Of a DNA stretch of 64,000 bases, positions 49,801 through 53,724 are shown piece after piece. Origin of the DNA: Meghimatium bilineatum (lineage: Eukaryota; Mollusca; Gastropoda; Stylommatophora; Philomycidae); NCBI GenBank assembly GCA_034231615.1, contig CM067310.1, positions 7,610,010 to 7,674,009 on the forward strand, given 5' to 3'. The position numbers and the translations under genes were made by a program. Below the pieces are notes generated by a model. It had not been told where the DNA came from. It saw only the letters and a list, made by a program, of their open reading frames with translations, and searched no databases. Each line of letters begins with the position of its first letter. Positions within the stretch are counted from its first letter, which is position 1.

Positions 49801-50359
49801 TATCGAATAATATTGTCCTATTGTTATTTGACTCTTCTGTGTAAATGGGTGACACAGCCGCCCCATTTAGTTGTTGCCGCAACCAATGGGCATCAGTGTT
49901 GTCTGGTGCTGCTTTAGAAGTGTCATTAAAATGAGTTGATTCAAAACTAACAGACGACCTATGCAACGATGCATTTTCCAGTGACTGAAGAGCAATAGTC
50001 CCTCTATAAGAGTCAGACTCCACTTCATCATCACTTTGATTTTCTCTATCACCGCATGAGTCTATCGCTTCTCTACTAACAGAAGAACGTTTGTAATCTA
50101 TCAATGATTTTGTGGTTTCATTCTGTGGAATTTCAGAGATTGAATAAGCTGAATCAGTCACTTGGATTAATTCCTCTGATTTAAGTGGATTCTGTATGAT
50201 TTCCTTCTCTGAGAACTCACTCTCTCTTCTAGAAAATAGAGATAATGCAGTCTTACAGTCATTTCCTTCCAGAATACACTGGTTCTGACTGATTTTATCT
50301 GTCGCAGTCTCCTGAACTTGATCAATCTCAGACTCCAAGGAGGCACTTCGTTTTACCAT
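16503..50359 (-). CDS. ZC3H18: ZC3H18-like CCCH zinc finger protein, 14 coding exons
   Basis: Spliced gene; exons 48851-50359, 47227-47262, 42589-42730, 40442-40524, 39519-39574, 36514-36630, 34130-34225, 33218-33289, 31543-31611, 29112-29324, 27230-27414, 24571-24821, 20064-20214 and 16503-16807 total 3285 bases, 1094 residues plus stop, all phases agreeing. Residues 1-503 are acidic and Ser-rich; a CCCH finger lies at C538, C546, C552, H556 (C-X7-C-X5-C-X3-H), followed by HPGVNDKGNY as in vertebrate ZC3H18. Residues about 640-860 are RS-rich, and the C-terminus carries REELLKHLKEVEDAIARKK, the family signature. In vertebrates ZC3H18 is nuclear and links the cap-binding/ARS2 complex to the NEXT-exosome RNA decay machinery; that role here is inferred. 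The human protein is about 950 residues. The charged block between finger and RS region in vertebrates was not found. The start at 50359 has a good Kozak context (AAAATGG). No canonical polyadenylation signal was seen. Confidence 0.5.
16829..17935. repeat. AT-rich 58-base tandem repeat split by a LINE
   Basis: Units with TTGTAGCTCGGTGAAACTA and AGTGTTACAAAGTAATATA lie at 16829-16905 and 17827-17935; the LINE fragment 16905-17826 lies between. Confidence 0.5.
16905..17826 (+). pseudogene. LINE reverse-transcriptase fragment in ZC3H18 intron 13
   Basis: Open from 16878 to 17570: LSPVLFNIYLEHI, LRFADDIDLIAGS (FADD catalytic motif), FKYLGSSICSDG, VLYGCESWTLT. A frameshift then moves to the 17613-17804 frame (GTVEGGRSRGGQIKTWTDN...). 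It ends in a TTGATTGATTGA simple repeat. It is antisense to ZC3H18 and interrupts an AT-rich tandem repeat. Confidence 0.5.
18923..19373 (-). mobile_element. Nested LINE 3' end inserted in another LINE
   Basis: Reverse complement of the 9180-9618 family, with a TTCTTCTTC tail at 18923. It splits the codons for THIN and YIN of the host LINE, a short imperfect duplication consistent with target duplication. Contains YQCQTWSLTTTHKRQLVTTE. Confidence 0.5.
19776..19922. repeat. Minisatellite, 39-base unit, 4 copies, LINE-derived
   Basis: The unit encodes MSILDYIRRLTNT in frame, matching ISILQYIQNQ of LINE C-termini; the array continues directly into QQIKWFSHVSRL of the same LINE. Confidence 0.5.
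20064..20214 (-). CDS. ZC3H18: ZC3H18 exon 13, non-canonical GC donor
   Basis: Encodes residues 944-993, with an acidic patch (EISDSDSSFESD) followed by a basic patch (PPVKKVKLP) resembling a nuclear localisation signal. The donor is CCAG|GCAAGT, a consensus GC-AG donor. The nearest GT would shift the next exon out of frame and hit a stop within a dozen codons. Confidence 0.5.
20240..21250. repeat. Minisatellite, about 47-base unit, about 17 copies
   Basis: Unit AGTGTCATCTAGATTGAAGA then GTTTGAATAGAGTAGAGTAA; variants with AACAAAG alternate in the right half. Interrupted by SINE-A at 21020-21185. It begins 26 bases from ZC3H18 exon 13. Confidence 0.5.
21020..21185 (+). mobile_element. SINE-A inserted in a minisatellite
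   Basis: Flanked by GAATAGAGTA at 21010-21019 and 21186-21195; the unit around it normally carries this sequence once, so the duplication is real. Tail of six GAA units. Confidence 0.5.
21285..21405 (-). mobile_element. SINE-A copy
   Basis: Contains an internal deletion in the GATCTCTCTTGTAGCAGG part. Confidence 0.5.
21476..21815. repeat. Minisatellite, 40-base unit, about 8.5 copies
   Basis: Unit TTCCTTTAGCTGTAAGCAGG then TACCTCACAATGATAGTCAG; internal copies are identical, implying recent expansion. Confidence 0.5.
21840..22135 (+). other. Unidentified open segment in ZC3H18 intron 12
   Basis: A 75-codon frame (21906-22133) with normal codon appearance: NHFAENLDNLVGDRNATSGD and YTHKRVHETNIYEAHKKAIS. 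No family recognised; likely a transposon remnant. Antisense to ZC3H18. Confidence 0.5.
22440..22822. repeat. Minisatellite, 20-base unit, about 19 copies
   Basis: Unit TTCTGTGTTTGTTCTCATAC; open in three frames by chance (Cys/Phe/Ser-rich). Confidence 0.5.
22818..22915 (-). mobile_element. SINE-B fragment
   Basis: Starts CTGCAGATTAGCAGACC, directly after the 20-base minisatellite. Confidence 0.5.
23453..23724 (+). mobile_element. MITE-like element with pogo-type ends
   Basis: Left end ACAGTGGAATCCCTCTAT and right end GAGGGGTTCCACTATA form imperfect terminal inverted repeats resembling pogo/Tigger CAGTGGAACC ends, with TA next to both. About 270 bases, no transposase. Confidence 0.5.
23750..24150 (-). 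repeat. 400-base dispersed repeat, inverted copy
   Basis: Stem GATGACATGCC / GGCATGTCATC at 24014 and 24060. Lies in the ZC3H18 intron between exons 12 and 13, next to the MITE at 23453. Confidence 0.5.
24313..24512 (-). mobile_element. SINE-A copy, tail part duplicated
   Basis: As at 16215, the tail segment is present twice (24318 and 24380). It ends about 60 bases from ZC3H18 exon 12. Confidence 0.5.
24571..24821 (-). CDS. ZC3H18: ZC3H18 exon 12
   Basis: Encodes residues 861-943, Gln/Pro/Ser/Lys-rich, ending NIRLTLQPK, which resembles the IKLTLLNK motif of vertebrate ZC3H18. Acceptor CTTCCAG, donor GTAATT, phase 0 at the 3' end. Its splice donor lies about 80 bases from a SINE-A copy. Confidence 0.5.
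25063..25245 (+). pseudogene. LINE 3' end, family H
   Basis: Encodes EVGRDTSGRDTSWTGYSLDE then REKRCWRSVAANLRCRG. Other copies: 31785-31985 (-), 36235-36415 (+), 39105-39435 (+, expanded) and 53115-53320 (-). Confidence 0.5.
25366..25525 (-). mobile_element. SINE-A copy
   Basis: Full length with a TTCTTCTTCTTCAGCG end; followed closely by SINE-B at 25555. Confidence 0.5.
25555..25822 (+). mobile_element. SINE-B copy
   Basis: AGCCGGGGCCAGGAAAGGGG to TTTGAAAATGTATGCAGAAG; diverged. Confidence 0.5.
25900..26340. repeat. Minisatellite, about 32-base unit, about 14 copies
   Basis: Unit GATTCACAGAGGAGATTCTG then ACAGGACCCTAA, with shorter ATTTACAGGAGATTATG variants. Confidence 0.5.
26405..26520. 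repeat. Minisatellite, 38-base unit, 3 copies
   Basis: Unit GATGAGGACAAATTAGCCGT plus TCGCTTCATATTATG. Confidence 0.5.
26555..26716 (-). mobile_element. SINE-A copy
   Basis: Full length, close to consensus, with a TTCTTCTTCAGCG tail. Confidence 0.5.
26775..27130. repeat. Degenerate minisatellite, about 40-base unit
   Basis: Repeated GATGTTC...ATTTCATCAAATG...GCCACAAAC motifs, about nine diverged units. Confidence 0.5.
27230..27414 (-). CDS. ZC3H18: ZC3H18 exon 11 (RS repeat region)
   Basis: Encodes residues 799-859, with SSSSDSSKSRSRSSSRK and further Ser runs, ending AAGKKFK plus one base. I chose donor AAAT|GTAATT because it is the only nearby GT that keeps phase with exon 12; acceptor ATTTAG. 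Confidence 0.5.
27540..27995 (+). pseudogene. LINE C-terminal fragment, AGAAGAAG tail
   Basis: A 109-codon frame: CVRRMIGVSLRDKIRNETLR, KWYGHITRQKEQ, RPRKRWISVLE, ending STPKGT-stop then GGACAGAAAGAAGAAG. Antisense within the ZC3H18 intron between exons 10 and 11. Confidence 0.5.
28425..28915. repeat. Inverted pair of hammerhead-like elements
   Basis: Minus copy at 28434-28480 (CTGACAAAGGTCCCAATAAG on the minus strand) and plus copy at 28676-28915 (TTGACAAAGGTCCCAATAGG, ACCGACACGTTG). The plus copy is split by the SINE-A at 28706. The 3' part (GCGGCACTTTCCATTTTGTC near 29014) also occurs at 52380 and 34730. Confidence 0.5.
28706..28863 (+). mobile_element. SINE-A reference copy with 11-base target duplication
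   Basis: Starts TCCGCCGAAGACGGATGTGT and ends GAGAATGAACGCTGAAGAAG. It is flanked by GTTTCTTGACA at 28695-28705 and 28864-28874, so boundaries are certain. Its head resembles LINE 57442-57480 (GCTGAAGACGGA...GGCGCA), its middle carries an AGGACCATTGTTCT hairpin like LINE 57411-57424, and its tail matches the LINE GAA end. No RNA polymerase III boxes were recognised. Other copies are listed below. Confidence 0.5.
29112..29324 (-). CDS. ZC3H18: ZC3H18 exon 10
   Basis: Encodes residues 728-797, Tyr/Gly-rich in the first half and then RGRSRDRTWRRALSPPDRP. Acceptor TTTCAG, donor GTTGGT. About 80 bases of the intron just after the donor, with the exon end, are duplicated near 28290-28345 as a non-functional copy. 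Confidence 0.5.
29570..30235 (-). pseudogene. LINE reverse-transcriptase thumb remnant
   Basis: The minus strand encodes LRSCIFSVATYGSENWAITS and EMEKKALAFKMKCYKEVPRI, then a degraded C-terminus toward 29570. Lies in the ZC3H18 intron between exons 9 and 10. Confidence 0.5.
30259..30610 (-). pseudogene. LINE RNase H C-terminal fragment in ZC3H18 intron
   Basis: Open for 111 codons: VEGNERADKLASLATTTDG (RNase H His/Asp region) followed by a basic segment and CLVCKDD. Sense to ZC3H18. Not part of the host gene because no splice signal joins it in frame. Confidence 0.5.
30805..31035 (-). mobile_element. SINE, third family
   Basis: CCATGGCAGCAACCTGCCG to GGGCACGCTGTAACCCTG. An open frame over it (30853-31131) is incidental. 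Confidence 0.5.
31190..31332 (-). repeat. Dispersed repeat, partner of 235-372
   Basis: Same family, opposite orientation; TTCAATAGGCATTGCACTAA matches the TCCAATGTCTATTGAAGG side. Confidence 0.5.
31390..31525 (-). pseudogene. LINE thumb fragment
   Basis: Minus-strand YNSLVLSNMLFGCESLSFTA, similar to the GCESWTLTA region at 17395. Very short. Confidence 0.5.
31543..31611 (-). CDS. ZC3H18: ZC3H18 exon 9
   Basis: Encodes RSRSPKPAPHAVDRFGRYIS then PS. The acceptor is a tandem CAGTAG: use of the second AG (exon start 31608) removes one residue but keeps the frame. Donor GTAGGT. Confidence 0.5.
31785..31985 (-). pseudogene. LINE 3' end, family H
   Basis: Inverted copy of 25063-25245 (shared TGTATCTCTGCCTACCTCTT core). 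Inactive. Confidence 0.5.
32005..32248 (+). mobile_element. tRNA-derived SINE, 5' truncated
   Basis: Begins in the B-box region (CATGGGTTCATTCCCCAG) and matches 38385-38612 to the ATGCTATGGGTTAG end. Confidence 0.5.
32313..32478 (-). mobile_element. SINE-A copy
   Basis: Full length but diverged in the CTCTCTTTATCATATCACG part. Confidence 0.5.
32755..32890. repeat. Minisatellite, 19-base unit, 7-8 copies
   Basis: Unit GATTATTGGTTGATCATT. Confidence 0.5.
33218..33289 (-). CDS. ZC3H18: ZC3H18 exon 8 (Ser-rich)
   Basis: Encodes 23 residues, 14 of them serine, with Arg/Lys interspersed (RSKRSAS). Low complexity, typical of RS domains. Acceptor CTTATAG, donor GTAAAT. Confidence 0.5.
33543..33752 (-). 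mobile_element. SINE-B copy with internal deletion
   Basis: Lacks the ATGGGATGGGACAGCC part between the GGGTCACTGAC and GTGGAAGGTAAACAG segments. Confidence 0.5.
33905..34110 (+). pseudogene. C-terminal tail of a related LINE, GAA tail
   Basis: KTWPHETDLEMKLWGNCENL resembles the YWPEETTLESKLYGTLYELQ end of the young LINE but is clearly diverged; it ends in GCAGAAGAAGAAA. It abuts exon 7 of ZC3H18 on the opposite strand. Confidence 0.5.
34130..34225 (-). CDS. ZC3H18: ZC3H18 exon 7 (basic, start of RS region)
   Basis: Encodes SKSTQFKKKKLRSMSRGRRK followed by HRSVSDYSNSS, a basic stretch like the SKSPKKKLG segment in vertebrates and probably a nuclear localisation signal. Acceptor CCCCAG, donor GTGAGT; phase 1-2 split Arg codons on both sides. 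Confidence 0.5.
34715..35156. repeat. Long inverted repeat (palindrome) in ZC3H18 intron
   Basis: Arms 34768-34916 and 35008-35156, about 149 bases each and highly complementary, with a loop of about 91 bases. Each arm carries the hammerhead-like motif (AAAGTCCCAATAG). The left arm has an extra end (ACCAAATGGTCGGAGGGTGT) matching 52370-52430 inverted. Confidence 0.5.
35392..35515 (-). mobile_element. SINE-A copy, tail truncated
   Basis: CCAATCTCTCTTGTAGCAGG to CCAACTTCGACAC; the GAA tail is absent. Confidence 0.5.
35640..35797 (+). pseudogene. LINE thumb fragment
   Basis: Encodes ILPIVIYGCEFLTS and SRRMFRIS-stop, followed immediately by SINE-B at 35798. Confidence 0.5.
35798..36061 (+). mobile_element. 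SINE-B copy, full length
   Basis: GTGTTGTCGAGACCCGAAAG to GAACGCAGAAGAAGA; near consensus. Confidence 0.5.
36235..36415 (+). pseudogene. LINE 3' end, family H
   Basis: Diverged copy with a GTAGGCATTGAAGATGGACA segment and a CTACCTGATGATGA end. Confidence 0.5.
36514..36630 (-). CDS. ZC3H18: ZC3H18 exon 6
   Basis: Encodes residues 609-647, ending in LKQPEEWTDPWT plus two bases of Arg648. The EEWTDPW motif matches the DEWKDPW motif that opens the RS region of vertebrate ZC3H18. Acceptor TTTTAG, donor GTATTG. Confidence 0.5.
37380..37607 (+). pseudogene. C-terminal tail of a second related LINE, GAA tail
   Basis: YQECPQYADLINMTWPTPIS then EEKLYGTVDTLKQTAAYI, followed by GCCGAAGAAGAAGAAG. Third relative sharing the same tail type. 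Confidence 0.5.
37998..38275 (-). mobile_element. SINE-B copy
   Basis: TCTTCTGCGTTCATTCTCAA to TTGGACCTTGGCAACGCAC. Confidence 0.5.
38346..38612 (+). mobile_element. tRNA-derived SINE, second family
   Basis: A box GTGGCGTAGCGCAGGGGTTA, B box GGGTTCATTCCCC (38397), a central TTAAATGGGTACCGG domain and a 3' end CTATGGGTTACTTTAC. A 5'-truncated copy lies at 32005-32248. Confidence 0.5.
38905..39070 (-). mobile_element. SINE-B diverged copy
   Basis: TTCTTCTTCTGCGCTCG tail; the remainder is only weakly similar. Confidence 0.5.
39115..39385. repeat. Minisatellite, 44-base unit, 6 copies, LINE-derived
   Basis: Unit GACAGGTTACAGTCTAGCAG then TATACCATCAAGGCAAGAGA; the single-copy equivalent is 25130-25172 in a family H LINE, and the array runs on into the rest of that LINE end (GTTGGAGGTCTGTTGCAGCC). 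Confidence 0.5.
39519..39574 (-). CDS. ZC3H18: ZC3H18 exon 5
   Basis: Encodes DKAIPPARYSSLYGPLEE plus two bases of Arg609. Acceptor CACCAG, donor GTAAAT. It is preceded by a phase-0 boundary, so a skipped or undetected exon of length divisible by three could lie in the intron before it. Confidence 0.5.
39640..39925. repeat. Minisatellite, 26-base unit, about 11 copies
   Basis: Unit GATGAGATAAATTACCAACA then TTCTAT; starts 66 bases from ZC3H18 exon 5. Confidence 0.5.
40442..40524 (-). CDS. ZC3H18: ZC3H18 exon 4
   Basis: Completes Gly563 and encodes NYRMIEVPGFMPVGARARLG then APGSWPE, ending in phase 0. It corresponds to the Pro/Gly-rich stretch after the finger in vertebrates. Acceptor TAACAG, donor GTTTGT. 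Confidence 0.5.
40590..40690. repeat. Minisatellite, about 30-base unit, 3 copies
   Basis: Unit AAAATATTCCACCTTTTTCA then GCAGTAC; close to exon 4. Confidence 0.5.
41033..41185 (-). mobile_element. SINE-A copy
   Basis: From TCTTCTTCAG to CTGTCTTTAGCAG; moderately diverged. Confidence 0.5.
41190..41900. other. Intron sequence, nothing recognised
   Basis: Open frames here (41209-41550, 41577-41879) have no family features, and the first runs through intron sequence antisense to ZC3H18. Confidence 0.5.
41959..41984 (+). other. Hammerhead-like core motif
   Basis: TTGATAA, stem AGACC-TTTT-TGGTC, then AAAAC. Lies in a ZC3H18 intron, antisense. Confidence 0.5.
42400..42585. repeat. Degenerate tandem repeat, about 55 bases
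   Basis: GTTAACAGAATTTACATTA and ACAATCTACATAATTTAACAG repeats; ends at the donor of ZC3H18 exon 3. Confidence 0.5.
42589..42730 (-). CDS. ZC3H18: ZC3H18 exon 3 (CCCH zinc finger)
   Basis: Encodes residues 516-562 with the whole CCCH finger (CQFFQKGACTWGISCSFLH) then PGVNDK; the last base supplies the first base of Gly563. Acceptor CAACAG, donor GTAGAT. This exon gives the strongest family identification, because spacing and flanking residues match vertebrate ZC3H18. Confidence 0.5.
42780..42940 (+). pseudogene. LINE 3' fragment with GAAT repeat tail
   Basis: Contains an Arg/Gln-rich C-terminal coding remnant ending in CGCAAAAGGAAAATGAATGAATGAAT. An inverted close copy lies at 53725-53930. 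Confidence 0.5.
42959..43190 (-). pseudogene. LINE C-terminal fragment
   Basis: A 74-codon minus frame: RRERKQGRPKTTLRRTFMNE, then ATDRQAWRTLTSALCAKLGK. It lies next to the preceding fragment in opposite orientation; a similar degraded piece follows at 43215-43390. Confidence 0.5.
43437..43680 (+). mobile_element. SINE, third family (AGCTGTAAATGGGTA core)
   Basis: Shares the GACCCAGCTGTAAATGGGTA core and the GAAGAGTTATCTTCATCCCC end with inverted copies at 30805-31035 and 62895-63115. Confidence 0.5.
43842..43996 (+). mobile_element. SINE-A copy
   Basis: Nearly full length from TTCCGCTGAAGACGGATG to GAATGAACACTGAAG. Confidence 0.5.
44310..44458 (-). mobile_element. SINE-B rearranged fragment
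   Basis: Head (GTGATATCTGCACCTTTCAG) and tail (TCTGCGTTCGTTCTCAAACT) are out of their usual order. Confidence 0.5.
44446..44760 (+). pseudogene. LINE C-terminal zinc-knuckle fragment
   Basis: A 104-codon frame with IIFRLRTHVQLNNHLNRI then CRMCTYPYETVDHHLFECP, the C-X2-C-X8-H-X4-C knuckle of LINE C-termini. Lies between SINE-B fragments. Confidence 0.5.
44880..45078 (-). mobile_element. SINE-B copy, tail missing
   Basis: ATGCGTTGTGTCATGGTTTA to GGCAACACATGGGCG. Confidence 0.5.
45175..45330 (+). mobile_element. SINE-B fragment
   Basis: 5' part only; the head is replaced by a G/C homopolymer stretch. Confidence 0.5.
45330..46730. other. Intron sequence, nothing recognised
   Basis: About 1.4 kb without identifiable elements, except a 26-base direct repeat (GATTGCTCTCATGTGGACCC-like) at 45575 and 45615. 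Confidence 0.5.
46738..47010 (+). mobile_element. SINE-B reference copy (full length)
   Basis: About 273 bases. Starts ATGTTGCCAGGGCCCGAAAG, passes a CGCATGTCGTAAAAGGCGAC segment, then GCTGAAGTCGGAAGTGTCAG (like LINE 57442), and ends in a tail shared with SINE-A and the LINE (GAACGAACCCAGAAGAAG). Its 3' 90 bases are homologous to SINE-A. No A/B boxes recognised. Confidence 0.5.
47227..47262 (-). CDS. ZC3H18: ZC3H18 exon 2 (36-base microexon)
   Basis: Encodes VEMLNKDEGELS, phase 0 at both ends, between acceptor TTTCAG and donor GTAAGT. It leads into the DDDVEEGEI acidic stretch of exon 3, as in the vertebrate protein where an Asp/Glu/Gly run precedes the zinc finger. Too short to be noticed as an open frame. 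Confidence 0.5.
47325..47415. repeat. AT-rich tandem repeat
   Basis: Three units of AGGAGTTAATTTCTGAAAAA with AATAATAAT runs. Confidence 0.5.
47480..47640 (+). mobile_element. SINE-B fragment
   Basis: AGAATAGCAACACTTTAC to a AAAAAGTGTAGATCTC end; close to exon 2 of ZC3H18. Confidence 0.5.
47780..48060 (-). pseudogene. Degraded LINE fragment
   Basis: Minus-strand thumb-like remnants with many stops, adjacent to the tandem LINE-tail repeat at 48160. Confidence 0.5.
48160..48425. repeat. Tandem repeat of a LINE 3' end, about 4 units
   Basis: About 65-base units with AAATAGA, GACATGAC, CACACGGCACGGACTATAA; each is the terminal ATRH-coding segment seen once at 2068-2115. Confidence 0.5.
48495..48690 (+). 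pseudogene. Old copy of the young LINE's C-terminus
   Basis: Diverged match to GQAAQSAKHILQECSEH through ESKLYG and the AAGTGAACGAAAGAAG tail (here AAGTGAATGATAGAAAAAG). Lies in ZC3H18 intron 1. Confidence 0.5.
48851..50359 (-). CDS. ZC3H18: ZC3H18 exon 1 (acidic N-terminal region)
   Basis: Encodes residues 1-503, rich in Ser, Glu, Asp and Asn, with no recognisable domain and probably disordered. The frame is open from 50407, but the ATG at 50359 has the better context and the upstream 16 codons lie in sequence next to a LINE remnant. It ends at AGCAG followed by donor GTAAAT, phase 0. The vertebrate protein also has a long acidic, poorly conserved N-terminus. Further 5' untranslated exons may exist upstream but were not identified. 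Confidence 0.5.
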
Positions 50360-50388
50360 TTTCACTATCACAAATGAAGCATATTTTA

Positions 50389-50640
50389 GGACTACTTCTT
50401 GATTCACTTAAAATATGTCTATGTGTCTTTGTTTCAATAAACTTCACTGTCTTGTGCAGCGCATACTGCAGGGATCCATAAAGCTTCGACTCTAGTATTC
50501 CTATGGCCAGCACATTTTTCTAGCAAAGTACTATTGTGCTTTTGGTTTAGACATCTGGCACAACAATTATTGCCTTCAATAACAGAGAACTCTGGCAATT
50601 CTTCCATAAGGTATGAAGTATTTCTTGGTCTTTTCACATT
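50389..50640 (-). pseudogene. Old LINE C-terminus immediately upstream of the ZC3H18 start
   Basis: The minus strand reads CARCLN...HRNTRVEALW, then ESKLYGSLQYALHKTVKFIE, then a degenerate AAGTGAATCAAGAAG tail ending about 30 bases before the ATG at 50359. Same strand as the gene, so it would form part of the 5' untranslated region or proximal promoter. Confidence 0.5.
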
Positions 50641-51097
50641 CCATGTAGATTCAGGTAGACTTGATTTGCCAAACCATCCAGTTGCAAATTGGTACCAGAA
50701 TGTTTAAGTTAAAAACAAAGCAATAAGTCATTGGAGACACTGTTAAAGTCTTCTGATGTTTCCTTAATTTCAAAATGATTGGACAAGAAGTTTCCTTGCA
50801 TTCATGATATCAACATGTAACTAGACTCCTGAAATCTTGCACTCAGTGATATCACCATGTAACTAGACTCCTGAAAAAAAGATAAATAAAAGTAATTATT
50901 TCATTTGCAAACAGAAAATTTTCACATACAATCAGATAAATTAACATGAAATAGCGCAATGGTGATCACTCACTCGCTGTATGGATTGCTAAATCAAATT
51001 GTGTCCTGTAAGTAAATATTGAAAACAGAAATATAAAAAGGGTTAGTTTTACATTGAAAACTAGGGATTACTAAAACAGACATTACTAGACATTTTG

Positions 51098-51362
51098 GCC
51101 TTCTGCGTTCATTCTCAAACTCCTGCAGAGAAGCAAAATGTAGTTTGGAGAATGGAACGTGTTGTCATGGTTTACAGCTTGACTGTGATATCTGTACCTT
51201 TCTGACTGATACGTCCGACTTCAGCATGGTTTCTTTAATAATATATGGGATGGGACAACCAATTCCATTGTATAACCTCTTAGTTGTCTTTTACGATATG
51301 CGTGAAAGATAAACAGTGTTGCTATTCATTTCTCCCCTTTCAGGCCCTAACAACGCACGTGC
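51098..51362 (-). mobile_element. SINE-B copy, diverged
   Basis: CTTCTGCGTTCATTCTCAAA to CCCTAACAACGCACG. Confidence 0.5.
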
Positions 51363-51366
51363 GGAT

Positions 51367-51392
51367 GTTTTGACCAAAGGGTATGTATCAAG
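51367..51392 (-). other. Hammerhead-like core motif, degraded
   Basis: Same flank (GTCCCTATCTTGATAC) with a weakened stem and CAAAAC. Confidence 0.5.
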
Positions 51393-51869
51393 ATAGGGAC
51401 AGACAAACACAGAATGGAACAACAAACTCAAATGGATAGGTTCTATGTGCAAACAATGTAGTAAAACTGATAGTTCTGGAATTTTTTTCCTTTTCCAATG
51501 ATTTGTACTGTGCGCTCATTATTTCTACACACTGAGAGGGAGCCAGCGATTGACCAGCTAAGATAAAATTTGTCTTAATTGTAAATACTATTTGTAGTTA
51601 TCCTAACCTTAGCATACCTAAAGGTTAGGTAATACCTCGAAACTAGAACAAAGGTCGTGAAGACTTAAACCATAGTTGCACTAAAACAATAAACAAATAG
51701 GCCTACGGCTACTGCTTATTTTCCCTCACCCCGACAACAGACTCTGCTGTACACTGTGAAGTACAAAAAAGCTCTTTTCAACCTAACAAGCCAAGCAGTT
51801 TTGGAGAAAAATAAATCCAAATGAGTAACATGAATTATGGAACATTACAAACTATAATAGGCCCTAGAG

Positions 51870-51918
51870 TAAAAGTGCCTAATATAATAATTATTATTAT
51901 TATTATAATTATTATAAA
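51870..51918. repeat. AT-rich ATT/AAT microsatellite
   Basis: Short ATT run with self-complementary flanks. Confidence 0.5.
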
Positions 51919-52159
51919 CATGGGGACATCCGAACTAGTGGGAGAAAAGACACGATTAACCTTTAGCAAGCTATGTTTACAATTACGTAATTTCTCTCCT
52001 GCCATCGAATTATTTTTGAAAATGTGTGTGTCATGTGTTATTGTAGGTGGCTGTTTTGAAAACGCAATGGCAATAACGTTTTTGTTGTTAAAGATTGGAT
52101 TGGTAATCGGTATTTCTTGCTTTCTGGCGTCAAGTGTGCTATAAATAACAAAATAGTCT

Positions 52160-52440
52160 ATTTTGTAGATGACTAGATTTCATCTATTTTGTTTTGTTGT
52201 TTTCTGTTGTTTGCCTCTTGAAAAAGGTTCTATTTGAGCTGATACGTGGAGAATTGTCGTGTTTAGTTTTATTGTATGTTTTTATATATATACTTTTTTA
52301 TATATAGTATATAGGCAAGGTAAGTGTTTTAGTAACCTGTTTAATTCATTTTGCTTGACTGTTCATTAGGAGGTTACTGCGGCACCATCCACTTTGTCGG
52401 ACACCCTCTGACCATTTGGTTATTTATATCTGCCAATGAT
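52160..52440 (+). repeat. Single copy of the hammerhead-like element
   Basis: CTTGAAAAAGGTTCTATTTG, GCTGATACGTGG, then a TACTGCGGCACCATCCACTT end. Upstream of ZC3H18, unpaired. Confidence 0.5.
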
Positions 52441-52444
52441 ATGC

Positions 52445-53110
52445 CGTGCACAGTGAGTCAAGCGACTGTATGCGCGGCGGACATTAAAAAAATATTTGAT
52501 CGATTTGACCAGTGGTTTTAGTAATACATCATTATAATTATACATCACGTCATACTCGAGCATTTTCTGAAATTGCATCTGGTCTGGAGGCAAATCAATT
52601 GAATAACAATTCCGCGCCTAGCCTAACAATCAATAGGACACGATGATAATCATGATGAAAGATATTGAGATAATCGTGTTATGTAGTAATTTAAAAAGTT
52701 AGTACTTAATGCTTAATCCTAATCATTAGGCAGGTTAATTAATTAGTGTAGTGTAAATACTAAATAAAAAATATCTAAAACTGAGGCGTGTTTTGGTTGT
52801 AGCACACGACGAGTGTCTACTGTCTATTTACTCTACTTTCCCTACATAAAAATCCTAAACTATAATTTTCATGCTGCATCAAAAGTTAAGATAAAATTGT
52901 CATACTTCTAACTTTACCCTAAAGTAGTAGGTCTACTTGATAATTGTTACAGTTTCAATAGGTAACGATTTATATTCCTTGTGAAACACAACAATCAAGT
53001 GCACGAAAGCGATCAGTACAGCACACACTTCACCGAGATGCCATTACGTTGTTCTGAATGGTTTATGCGTATCATGTGACTTCTGTGTTATTTCTGCCAG
53101 TTTGTCTTTA
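52445..53110. other. Upstream region of ZC3H18, no gene seen
   Basis: Comparatively repeat-poor, AT-rich DNA; could hold promoter sequence, but no motif is supportable. Confidence 0.5.
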
Positions 53111-53114
53111 TATT

Positions 53115-53320
53115 TAGTCATCATCGAGGTCTCCGCAAGAGATGGTTAGGCGGACCTCCTACATTTTTTTCGATCTCCTGCTTTGGTGGTGCACTTTGCT
53201 AGATTTTAAACTTGATAATCTCGTGATGTTTGCTTCCCACTTGTATCTCTGCCTACCTCTTGCTCGCCTCCCCTCAACTCGATCATCAAGTAAGGTCATA
53301 AACAAGGTGTCATGCCTTCT
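53115..53320 (-). pseudogene. LINE 3' end, family H
   Basis: Inverted copy upstream of ZC3H18; its GATCATCAAG segment and CTGCCTACCTCTTGCTCGCC core match 31785-31985. Confidence 0.5.
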
Positions 53321-53724
53321 TAATATGCCAAAAATACTTCATTTGTTTGATGTATAGGGCCCTATGATATTCCTTTAATACTTCTTTTCTTAAAATACGA
53401 AGTGTTATTAGCACTTCTTTGCTCGTTGTCTTATCTTTCCATGAAGTTCTTCCGATTCTTCAATATGTATATCATAATTTCCAGGGTACTACTGTAACTA
53501 GTGGTGAGAGAAATACGACCCATGTACTAAATCCGGCCCGCCAAGCGTTTCTTTCTTGTCCGCTAGGCTGACCCAAAAGTACTACGTGCACTGGCCACAT
53601 AACCCAGAAAACACTACTTGAAGTTCTAAAGTTCTTTTTTTTTTTTTTTAAACCCAACGTTTGACCCATTATCACTTGGCTAAATTCCTCACGTCGATCC
53701 AAAAAGGTGCCACACCTCTGGTGT

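Noticed and set aside
50360-50407. Upstream ATG at 50407 as the ZC3H18 start
   Set aside because: Weak context, and the added 16 codons are in sequence adjoining the LINE tail. The ATG at 50359 has a stronger context, though it is not proven.
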